Below the pieces are notes generated by a model. That model was not told the DNA's origin, did no database searches, and saw only the letters and a program-made list of their open reading frames with translations. 64,000 bases of DNA from Terriglobales bacterium (lineage in GTDB: Bacteria; Acidobacteriota; Terriglobia; Bryobacterales; Bryobacteraceae): assembly GCA_027485675.1 (NCBI GenBank), contig JAIXQP010000040.1, positions 28,077 through 92,076 of the forward strand, in the 5' to 3' direction. The translations under genes and the position numbers were made by a program. The number at the start of each line of letters is the position of its first letter. Position 1 is the stretch's first letter. Positions 17,545-24,479 of the stretch are shown piece by piece.

Positions 17545-18212
17545 GTCTCTTTCTTTGGGCCGCCACGGTCTACCTCACCATCGACACCGGGAACATGGAG
17601 CCGGCCGACCAGATCGCGGCCATCCTCCGCAAACACCAGGTGAAGGCCACCTTCTTCCTGGCCGATGAAAAGACCAAGCGGGGCGACACCTCGCTCGACC
17701 CCGCCTGGACGCCGTTCTGGCGGTCGCTCGCCGCCGACGGGCACAAGTTCGGCAGCCACACCTGGAAGCACTCCTACTTCCGCCGCGACCTTCCCAATGG
17801 CAAGGTCGCCTATGTGGCCAAGGCCGGCCCCACCGAACAACTGGACCAGGCCGGCGTGTGCGCCGAACTCCGCCGTGTCGACGAACGCTTTCATGAGATG
17901 ACCGGCCGCCATCTCGATCCCCTCTGGCGCGCCCCGGGCGGCCGCACGACGCCCCGCGTCCTCCAATTCGCTCAAAAGTGCGGCTTCCGCCACGTCGGCT
18001 GGACCCCGCACGGATTCCTCGGTGACGAGCTGTCGAGCAAAACCCATCCCAATCGCCGGCTGCTCGAAGACTCGCTGCGAAACATCAAGGACGGAGAGAT
18101 CCTCCTCCTGCATCTCGGCATCTGGTCCCGCCAGGACCCCTATTGGCCCATGCTCGATCCGCTCATCGCCGACCTCAAAAAGCGCGGTTTCCAGTTCGCG
18201 CTGCTACCCTGA
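17541..18212 (+). CDS. Polysaccharide deacetylase family protein with altered metal motif
   Basis: A 223-residue NodB-type carbohydrate esterase. Motif 1, usually TFDDG, reads TIDTG near the N-terminus: the first aspartate (general base) is kept, while the second, normally a metal ligand, is threonine. Motif 2 is GSHTWKHSY with both histidines. Motif 3 is LWRAPGG, and the C-terminal ILLLHLG supplies the last histidine. The order and spacing fit the family. A variant subfamily with this motif 1 may use another ligand or may not be a metal-dependent deacetylase. The hydrophobic start (MSLFLWAATVYL) is short and could be the first strand rather than a signal. It is coupled to the upstream propeller gene. 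Confidence 0.85.
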   Translation: MSLFLWAATVYLTIDTGNMEPADQIAAILRKHQVKATFFLADEKTKRGDTSLDPAWTPFWRSLAADGHKFGSHTWKHSYFRRDLPNGKVAYVAKAGPTEQLDQAGVCAELRRVDERFHEMTGRHLDPLWRAPGGRTTPRVLQFAQKCGFRHVGWTPHGFLGDELSSKTHPNRRLLEDSLRNIKDGEILLLHLGIWSRQDPYWPMLDPLIADLKKRGFQFALLP

Positions 18213-18236
18213 AGAGCACCCGGGGGGATTGCGACG

Positions 18237-19028
18237 ATGGATACGGCGGCCAGAATCGACCGGCTTGAAAACCAACTGAAGCTCCTGGAAACCTACTCGG
18301 TGGCCGGCTTCTGGCACGCCCTCGACCATGTTTACGAGATCACGCTCCCCACTCGCCGGTTGCGTTGCATCGTCTGTGACCATTCCGATCTGCGTTCCGG
18401 ATTCGGGATCCGCACCGCGGTCTGTCAGTTTGGCGGCGGCCAACTCGAACGGTATGTATGCCCCCGGTGCGATGCCCTGTTTGGGCCGCAGAAGTATCTC
18501 GATCTGGCGGAAGAGTTTGTCGTCGCCGACTACAATCTCCTGTACTCCCGCTATGCCGAGTCGGACAGCACGGAAAACGAGCGTCGAGCGTTCCGCTCTT
18601 TGCAGCCCACCCCCGGCTCGCTCCACCTGAACTGGGGCTGCGGCGCATGGAGCCAAAGCATTCCCCAGTTACGGGCCGAAGGCTTCGATGTCTGGGGCTA
18701 CGAACCCTCCGCGCCTGAATCGGCCGGTCATATTGTGAAGTGGCGCGGGGAGATCAGCGCGCAATTCGACGGTATTTTTTCGAACAATGTCATCGAACAT
18801 TTTCGGGATCCGGTGGCGCAGTTCCAGGATTTCAAATCCCTGCTCAAGCCCAACGCGTCGATGGCGCACGCCTCGCCCTGCTACGCCTACAACTACCCGT
18901 TTACCCGCTTCCACACCCTGTTCCTGCTCGGGCGATCGCCGCATGTGCTGGCGGAGCGCACCGGATTCCGCGTCGAAAGCGCCACGGTGGACGGCGAGTT
19001 TATCAACCACGTCTTCCGCTCGCTCTAG
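18237..19028 (+). CDS. SAM-dependent methyltransferase with N-terminal zinc ribbon
   Basis: A 263-residue protein. Residues about 40-78 hold two CxxC pairs (CIVCDHSD and CPRCDALF), a likely zinc ribbon. A class I methyltransferase fold follows: LHLNWGCGAWSQ is motif I for SAM binding, VWGYEPSA the acidic motif II region, and FDGIFSNNVIEHFRDP motif IV. This arrangement of zinc ribbon then methyltransferase resembles enzymes acting on sugar nucleotides or glycan ends. The substrate is unknown. A GGGGGGA purine run precedes the ATG. It lies just downstream of the deacetylase. Confidence 0.85.
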   Translation: MDTAARIDRLENQLKLLETYSVAGFWHALDHVYEITLPTRRLRCIVCDHSDLRSGFGIRTAVCQFGGGQLERYVCPRCDALFGPQKYLDLAEEFVVADYNLLYSRYAESDSTENERRAFRSLQPTPGSLHLNWGCGAWSQSIPQLRAEGFDVWGYEPSAPESAGHIVKWRGEISAQFDGIFSNNVIEHFRDPVAQFQDFKSLLKPNASMAHASPCYAYNYPFTRFHTLFLLGRSPHVLAERTGFRVESATVDGEFINHVFRSL

Positions 19029-19051
19029 CGCAATCGGAACCTCCGTCAGGG

Positions 19052-19141
19052 TGGCGGAGAAGGTGAGATTCGAACTCACGGTACCCTTTCAGGTACGACG
19101 GTTTTCAAGACCGGTGCCTTAAACCGCTCGGCCACTTCTCC
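19052..19141 (-). tRNA. tRNA-Ser (anticodon TGA), CCA encoded
   Basis: Read on the minus strand, a 90-base gene starts with acceptor stem GGAGAAG and ends with the matching CTTCTCC, discriminator G and an encoded CCA (19052-19054). The anticodon loop is CTTGAAA, giving anticodon TGA for UCA serine codons. The variable arm is long (GTACC/GGTAC stem), as expected for a class II tRNA, and the T-arm carries GTTCGAATC. All arms fold by eye. Confidence 0.95.
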
Positions 19142-19180
19142 CCGCGATGAACTTTCTCTAGTTTACCGCAGTCACCCAGT

Positions 19181-19186
19181 TATAAT
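19181..19186 (+). promoter_or_regulatory. Possible -10 hexamer directly before ttcA
   Basis: A perfect TATAAT lies 8 bases before the TTG start of ttcA. I did not find a convincing -35 at the right distance. If it is a real -10 element, transcription would start within a few bases of the TTG, giving a leaderless or nearly leaderless mRNA. Confidence 0.4.
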
Positions 19187-19194
19187 GGGAGAGC

Positions 19195-19992
19195 TTGGAA
19201 CTTGAAAAGACGCTGCTCCGCAAAGTCGGCGAGGCCATTAAGAAATTCGACATGATTCGCGAAGGCGATCATGTCGCGGTCGGCCTGTCCGGGGGAAAGG
19301 ATTCGGTAACCCTCCTCGAAGCCCTGCTGCTCCTGCAAAAGCGGGCGCCGATCTCATTCCGGCTTTCGGCTTTCACCATCGAGCAGGGCAAGTTCCTGGC
19401 TTCCATCAAACCCTTCGGCGAGTATCTGCGGACCCGCGGCGTCGAATGGGAGTACTTTGAGGACGCCCCCAGCTTCCGCCTGCTCGACGAGCAACCGGAC
19501 CATGGCTGCGACCTGTGCAGCCGTTTCCGCCGGCGCGCGGTCTATGAGGTGGGGAAGCGCATGGGAGCCAACGTCATCGCCCTCGGCCATACCGCTGACG
19601 ATTTCTGCGAATCGCTCCTCCGCAACGCGATGTTCACGGGCCGCATGGCCGCCCTGCCCGCCGTCACCTGGTCCGCGGAACGCGATTTCCGGCTCATCCG
19701 TCCCCTCGTCTACGTCAGCGAGGAGATCACGACCGCCTACGCCGCCAAACTGACCGCCCCGGTCATCCCCTGCGGCTGCTCCCAGAAGACCGGGACCGTC
19801 CGCCGCACCCTGCGCGATATTTTCAAAGATCTGGAGGCGGAACACCCTTTTCTCAAGGAGAATCTGCTCTCCGCCATGGGGAACCTGGAAACCTCCCGTC
19901 TCCTCGATACCCGCTATCTTCCGGCCGATAGCGGCGGCCAACCCGCGGCGCCGCCGGCCCCAAACCCGTTCCCAATTGTCATGGAGATGTAA
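19195..19992 (+). CDS. ttcA: TtcA-like tRNA 2-thiocytidine synthetase
   Basis: A 265-residue PP-loop ATP pyrophosphatase. The N-terminal LRKVGEAIKKFDMIREGDHVAVGLSGGKDS region contains the SGGKDS loop. CDLCSRFRR supplies the CxxC pair and PCGCSQ the third cysteine used for the iron-sulfur cluster in TtcA enzymes, which thiolate C32 of certain tRNAs. LGHTADDF is also a family motif. The initiation codon is a TTG at 19195; the family N-terminus argues against starting at the later ATG (19252), which would remove conserved residues. The last 20 residues are proline- and alanine-rich and not conserved. It lies just after the tRNA-Ser gene on the opposite strand. Confidence 0.88.
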   Translation: MELEKTLLRKVGEAIKKFDMIREGDHVAVGLSGGKDSVTLLEALLLLQKRAPISFRLSAFTIEQGKFLASIKPFGEYLRTRGVEWEYFEDAPSFRLLDEQPDHGCDLCSRFRRRAVYEVGKRMGANVIALGHTADDFCESLLRNAMFTGRMAALPAVTWSAERDFRLIRPLVYVSEEITTAYAAKLTAPVIPCGCSQKTGTVRRTLRDIFKDLEAEHPFLKENLLSAMGNLETSRLLDTRYLPADSGGQPAAPPAPNPFPIVMEM

Positions 19993-20016
19993 CCAACTTG
20001 GCGTTGCGGTTCCGAC

Positions 20017-20045
20017 ACCCCTTTGCGACACTAGGGGTTCTTTCA
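20017..20045 (+). terminator. Weak intrinsic terminator after ttcA
   Basis: ACCCCT (20017-20022) pairs with AGGGGT (20033-20038) across a 10-base loop and is followed by TTCTTTC. The stem is short and the U-tract is interrupted, so this is a weak candidate. It sits in the 109-base gap between ttcA and the DUF47 gene, where a transcript end is expected. Confidence 0.35.
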
Positions 20046-20101
20046 TCTCCGTCCAGCCCATTCTGTCGATTCGCAGGCCAAGTAGCAAGAACTGAGGCGC
20101 T

Positions 20102-20716
20102 ATGAGATTTCTTCCCAAGGAAGAGAAGTTTTTCGCACAATTTAATAGTCAAACCCGGTCGATCGCGCAAGCCGCGGTCGTCCTGGCCGAAGGCGTCAGC
20201 AAAGGGAACTCCCAACTGAAGCTGATGGGCCCCCGGATTGAACAGTTAGAAGAGGAAGCCGACGAGATTCTCCACGAGGTCTTCACCCGGCTCAACCAGA
20301 CCTTCATCACTCCCTTCGATCCTGAGGATATCCATTCCCTCTGCTCCCATCTCGACGACGTCATGGACGGTCTTGAAGATGTGGCCCACCGCATCGTCTC
20401 CTACCGTATCGATCCCATTCCGAAAGCAGTGATCGAAATCTGTGAACTGCTCCGGGAATGCTCTGTGGAATTGAGCAAGGCGGTTGAGGCGCTAGAGGAC
20501 ATGCCGAACATCCATCGGCACTGCATCGAGATCAACCGGATTGAAGGGCAGATCGATACCCTGGTCCGGCAGGCTATCGTCGATCTCTTTGATAACGAAA
20601 CGAATCCCGTCCAGGTCATCAAGCTCAAAGAGATTTACGATTACCTCGAAAGCACAGCTGATGCGTGCGAAGATGTGGCGGATGTCCTGCAGGGCATCGT
20701 CGTAAAGAACAGCTAA
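20102..20716 (+). CDS. DUF47 (PhoU-like) phosphate transport accessory protein
   Basis: A 204-residue all-helical protein of the DUF47/YkaA family. Typical parts are FFAQFNSQTRSIAQAA at the start, RLNQTFITPFDPEDIHSL in the middle, and the C-terminal LKEIYDYLESTADACEDVADVL. Family members resemble PhoU and are encoded next to Pit-type phosphate carriers, whose activity they are thought to modulate. The Pit gene follows after 8 bases. The residues are highly charged, with no membrane segments, so it is cytoplasmic. Confidence 0.92.
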   Translation: MRFLPKEEKFFAQFNSQTRSIAQAAVVLAEGVSKGNSQLKLMGPRIEQLEEEADEILHEVFTRLNQTFITPFDPEDIHSLCSHLDDVMDGLEDVAHRIVSYRIDPIPKAVIEICELLRECSVELSKAVEALEDMPNIHRHCIEINRIEGQIDTLVRQAIVDLFDNETNPVQVIKLKEIYDYLESTADACEDVADVLQGIVVKNS

Positions 20717-20724
20717 CCTTCCGC

Positions 20725-21753
20725 ATGGATACCACCCTCATCCTGGTAGCCCTGATCATCGCGGTCGCGCTCGCCTTTGACTACATCAATGGGTTTCACG
20801 ACGCCGCCAACTCCGTGGCGACCATCGTGGCCACCCGCGTTCTCAGCCCATTCCACGCCGTCGCCTGGGCGGCCTTCTGGAACTTCATCGCCGCCTTCGC
20901 CTTTGAAACCGGGGTCGCCAGCACCGTCGGCAAGGGCATGGTGGATCTCAAGTTCGTCACCCCGTACGTCATTCTCGCCGGCCTGCTCGGCGCCATCACG
21001 TGGGATCTCATCACCTGGTATTTCGGTCTGCCCACCAGCTCCTCCCATGCCCTTCTCGGCGGCTATGGTGGTGCAGCCATGGCGAAGGTAGCCATGACCG
21101 TCGGCATCACCAGCAGTTTCGACGCCCTCATCATGAGCGGCTGGACCAAGACCATCGCCTTCATCGTTATCTCGCCCCTCCTCGGCATGCTCCTCGCCTA
21201 CGGCCTGATGATTGCGATCTTCTGGATCTTCCGCAACGCCTCGCCCACCCGCATGGACAAGTGGTTCCGGGTTCTCCAACTCCTGAGCTCGGCGATCTTC
21301 TCGTTCGCCCACGGCACCAACGACGCGCAGAAGACCATGGGCATCATCACCGGCGTCCTGGTCACCGCCGGTTATCTGAACACGTTCGAGGTCCCGGTGC
21401 CCATCATCTTCGCCGCCCACATCGCCATCGCGCTCGGCACCCTCAGCGGCGGCTGGCGCATCATCAAGACGATGGGCGGCCGGCTGACCCGTCTCCGTCC
21501 CCGCGGCGGCTTCAGCGCCGAAACGGCCGCGGCGCTCTCCATCCTCTTCGCTACCTATCTGAAGATGCCGGTGTCCACCACCCACGTCATCGCCGGCGCC
21601 ATCGTTGGCGTCGGTTCGATTCAACGGCTCAAGGCCGTCCGCTGGGGTTTGGCCACCAATATCATTTGGGCGTGGGTCATGACCATTCCGGCCTCCGCCG
21701 CCGTCGGTGCGTTTGTTATGGTGCTGATCCGGCTCCTCGCCGGCAAAGACTAA
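20725..21753 (+). CDS. pit: Low-affinity inorganic phosphate transporter, Pit family
   Basis: A 342-residue membrane protein of the PiT family (phosphate, often as a metal-phosphate complex, with a cation). Both family signatures are visible: DYINGFHDAANSVAT near the N-terminus and FAHGTNDAQKTMG past the middle, the inverted-repeat halves of the carrier. About ten hydrophobic helices are present. The ATG at 20725 is chosen because it begins at the first transmembrane helix; the frame extends upstream without a better start. It is co-transcribed with the DUF47 gene. The last 38 bases overlap the 3' end of the convergent YfhO-like gene. Confidence 0.94.
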   Translation: MDTTLILVALIIAVALAFDYINGFHDAANSVATIVATRVLSPFHAVAWAAFWNFIAAFAFETGVASTVGKGMVDLKFVTPYVILAGLLGAITWDLITWYFGLPTSSSHALLGGYGGAAMAKVAMTVGITSSFDALIMSGWTKTIAFIVISPLLGMLLAYGLMIAIFWIFRNASPTRMDKWFRVLQLLSSAIFSFAHGTNDAQKTMGIITGVLVTAGYLNTFEVPVPIIFAAHIAIALGTLSGGWRIIKTMGGRLTRLRPRGGFSAETAAALSILFATYLKMPVSTTHVIAGAIVGVGSIQRLKAVRWGLATNIIWAWVMTIPASAAVGAFVMVLIRLLAGKD

Positions 21754-23920
21754 CCAACGCCGCCAGGCCGATCGCAGTCAGCACCAACCCCGCCGTCAGG
21801 CTCCACGGCCAGAACTGCATTACCACCCGGTGCTCCCCTGCGCCGTCCACGAACACCCCGCGCACACAGCCATTCACCATTTCGATTGGCGCGGGCCGGC
21901 CGTCGACGGTGGCCGTCCAGCCGGGGAACCAGGTGTCGGCCACCACAAACAGCGCCCGCCCCTCCGTCTGCAAGCTCCATTCGAGGCGCATATTCTCTAC
22001 GCTCTGTTGCAGAATCCGTCCCGCCGCCAACCGCTCCCGTCCGCTCCGCCCCTCCACCATCGCGGCCTTACCCGCATCGAAGCCGCCGGCCCATAACTCC
22101 TGCGCCGCCGCGAAATCCTTCACGCCCACGGCCTCGTCCACAAACCGGAACCGCGGCAACGCGCCGGGGTTCTCAAACACGGTAATCCCCTCCCGCGAAG
22201 CCGCCAGTTCCGGATAGCCCTTCGCCGCCCGTACGGCCGCCACGCTCTCCGGTTCCTTCGTCAACAGAAACCGCACCCCCAACGCCGAAACCAACCGCTG
22301 CCGCGCCGCCAGCGCCGCCCCGCCTTCGCCGTTCAACGCAAAGCCGGTCAGCGCCTGGTATCGCTTCATCCACATCGGCGTATAGTCGTTGGCGGTCTGC
22401 AAGCCGTACATCATGCTCTGCAGAGGGTACGTCTGCCAAAGCCGCGCATCCACCGGCAGAATCCGCTGCTGCACCGGATCATAGCCCCGGTCGAACAGAT
22501 ACCGCACCTCGCTCCGCCGCTCCCGCCCATACAGATCGGCGGTGTTGGGGTTGTCATAGATCGTCCGCCCCACGCTCCCCGCGTCCACCAGCAGCAGCAC
22601 CGCCCACGCCCAACCCGGCGCCCGCCGCCACAGGCAGATGCCGCCCGCCGCCAACGCCGCCAGCGGCCCCCACATCGTCACGTGCGTCCACTGCGTATTC
22701 CGCGCCCGCCACTCCGCCGCCGAAAGGTCCGTCACCAGCACGTTCACCGAGTCATAGATCGGCACGCGCCACGCCCACGCCAAACTCGCCGCCACGCCCG
22801 CCGCCACCACCGCGAAGGCGACCCGCCGCCCCCGGCTCTCCGCCAGCCGGCTCAGCCCCAGCGCCGCCAGGACGCTCAAAGCCAGGTGCATCTCCATCCG
22901 GTGCCGCCCCGCCGCGCGAAACAGGTTGTAGCCCGGCACCCGGAACAACACCTGCTGCACCGGCTCCCAACCCAACGCGACGCCCAGGCTCACCCCCAGC
23001 ACCACCGCCCAGAACCGCGCCTCCCGCCCCCGCGCTAAGCCCGCCAATAGCAACGGCGCCAGGCCGCAGTACAGATACACCTCCACCAATTGCGCGTCCT
23101 GCGCATAACTCGGCACCCCGTGCATGCCGCCCAAGACATTCGGAACAAACCACGCCGCCAGGTGGGCCGCCGGCAGAGCGTTCTGCATAAACATCGCAAA
23201 CGTAAGCGTCTCCCGCGTCATCAGCGGCAGCGCCTCCACAACGGCCAGCAGTTGCAGCGAACTGAGCAGGAATCCGAACAACCCCATCCACCCCAGGCCC
23301 ACCGCCGCCCGGGCCCATCCGCCCCGCCAGACCCAATACGGCGCCACCACCAGCAACCCGTACAGCGTCATCTGCGGGAAACCGGCCAACAGCGAAAGCG
23401 CCAGCACCACGCCCGCGCCAATGGCGTCCCGGCGCACCCCGCTCGCCGCATGACGTGCCACAAAGCCCAGCCAGAGCGGCAGCCAGACCGCCGTCGTCAC
23501 CATCGCCTGATGGCCCTTATGCGCCACCAGAAACCCGCTCGCAAGAAACGCGAGGCCGCCCCCGAACGCCGCCTCCCGGCCCATCCCCGTCTGCCGCATC
23601 CAGAGGTAGAATCCGAAACCCGCCACCGCGTAATGGCCCAGCAGAAACAGGTTGTAGCCCAGCGTGTTCGGCCAAATCGTCATGGCCACTAACGCCGGCG
23701 GGTAGAGCGCTTGAAACTGCGTATTGGCGAAAGTGTATTGGCCTAACTGCACGTAGGGGTTCCACGGCGAAAGACTCGTGGCGAATAGCTTACTCGGCAA
23801 CCCGGCCGTGTAACTGTCCCCCCCGCCCAGGATCTGCGTCCATAGGTTCACCCCCAACCCGTGCAGCAGCCACGCCGCCAGCAAATACACGCCAAAGATT
23901 CCCAGCCACCGGCGCGCCAT
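21716..23920 (-). CDS. YfhO-like multi-pass membrane protein, putative glycosyltransferase
   Basis: A 734-residue protein with about twelve transmembrane helices in its first 430 residues. The opening contains a GGGDSYTAGLPSKLF loop, equivalent to the acidic loop of GT-C-fold membrane glycosyltransferases. The last 170 residues form a soluble domain ending in DTWFPGWTATVDG ... HRVVMQFWP and a final helix, a hallmark of the YfhO family. YfhO-type proteins are linked to glycosylation of cell-wall polymers; the acceptor here is unknown. The stop of the lipoprotein gene upstream abuts its ATG (23921/23920), so they form one unit. Confidence 0.88.
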   Translation of the reverse strand: MARRWLGIFGVYLLAAWLLHGLGVNLWTQILGGGDSYTAGLPSKLFATSLSPWNPYVQLGQYTFANTQFQALYPPALVAMTIWPNTLGYNLFLLGHYAVAGFGFYLWMRQTGMGREAAFGGGLAFLASGFLVAHKGHQAMVTTAVWLPLWLGFVARHAASGVRRDAIGAGVVLALSLLAGFPQMTLYGLLVVAPYWVWRGGWARAAVGLGWMGLFGFLLSSLQLLAVVEALPLMTRETLTFAMFMQNALPAAHLAAWFVPNVLGGMHGVPSYAQDAQLVEVYLYCGLAPLLLAGLARGREARFWAVVLGVSLGVALGWEPVQQVLFRVPGYNLFRAAGRHRMEMHLALSVLAALGLSRLAESRGRRVAFAVVAAGVAASLAWAWRVPIYDSVNVLVTDLSAAEWRARNTQWTHVTMWGPLAALAAGGICLWRRAPGWAWAVLLLVDAGSVGRTIYDNPNTADLYGRERRSEVRYLFDRGYDPVQQRILPVDARLWQTYPLQSMMYGLQTANDYTPMWMKRYQALTGFALNGEGGAALAARQRLVSALGVRFLLTKEPESVAAVRAAKGYPELAASREGITVFENPGALPRFRFVDEAVGVKDFAAAQELWAGGFDAGKAAMVEGRSGRERLAAGRILQQSVENMRLEWSLQTEGRALFVVADTWFPGWTATVDGRPAPIEMVNGCVRGVFVDGAGEHRVVMQFWPWSLTAGLVLTAIGLAALVSLCRRGAGSAP

Positions 23921-24403
23921 CTACTCAACGCTCCACGTGCCGGCCGGCGTTAGCGCCGTTCCCTGACCATTGCCATCCATCGCAATCGTAAAGACCTGCT
24001 TCGCCCCCGCAAATCCCGGCTGCCCGGCCACCCGCAGCCGCACCGCGACCGTCCGCTTTGACCGCTCCACCCGCCCGGCCTCCACCGCGCACTGCCCGTT
24101 TCGCAACCGCCCATCGGGCCCCGCAGCCGTCGAGCCGGAGCCGTTATCGTTAACGAGCCGCGCCACCCCCGCCGCCACCTCCACCAGCACATAGCAAGCC
24201 TTCACCCCGGAGGCCGCATCGTTCACCAAAACACCCACAAACGCGGGCTCCGGCTTACCCGGCGCGCGGTCCAGGTGCAACGTCAGTTCGCCCTTTCCGG
24301 TCTCCAAACGCAGGTTTCCGAACAGCGGGCTCGCCTCCATCGGCGCGGCCGAGCCTTCCGCCGCCGGTTTCCCGCACCCCAGGAGCAAACACAGGGTCCC
24401 CAT
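23921..24403 (-). CDS. Small predicted lipoprotein
   Basis: A 160-residue protein starting at ATG 24403 with lipoprotein signal MGTLCLLLGCGKPAAEG; the lipobox is LLGC. A TTG 21 bases upstream (24424) could give a longer signal beginning RGIFF. The mature domain is beta-rich, with LTLHLDRAPGKPEPAFVGVLVND, and lacks recognised motifs. It is translated into the YfhO-like gene with no spacer, suggesting that it anchors or assists that enzyme. It is transcribed divergently from the permease at 24480, leaving 76 bases for both promoters. Confidence 0.7.
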   Translation of the reverse strand: MGTLCLLLGCGKPAAEGSAAPMEASPLFGNLRLETGKGELTLHLDRAPGKPEPAFVGVLVNDAASGVKACYVLVEVAAGVARLVNDNGSGSTAAGPDGRLRNGQCAVEAGRVERSKRTVAVRLRVAGQPGFAGAKQVFTIAMDGNGQGTALTPAGTWSVE

Positions 24404-24479
24404 GAAAAATATGCCACGCAACCTTACGATTATGGCGGAACCTAAAGCCATCTGGACCGTATATCTTTCTTGGCCAACC

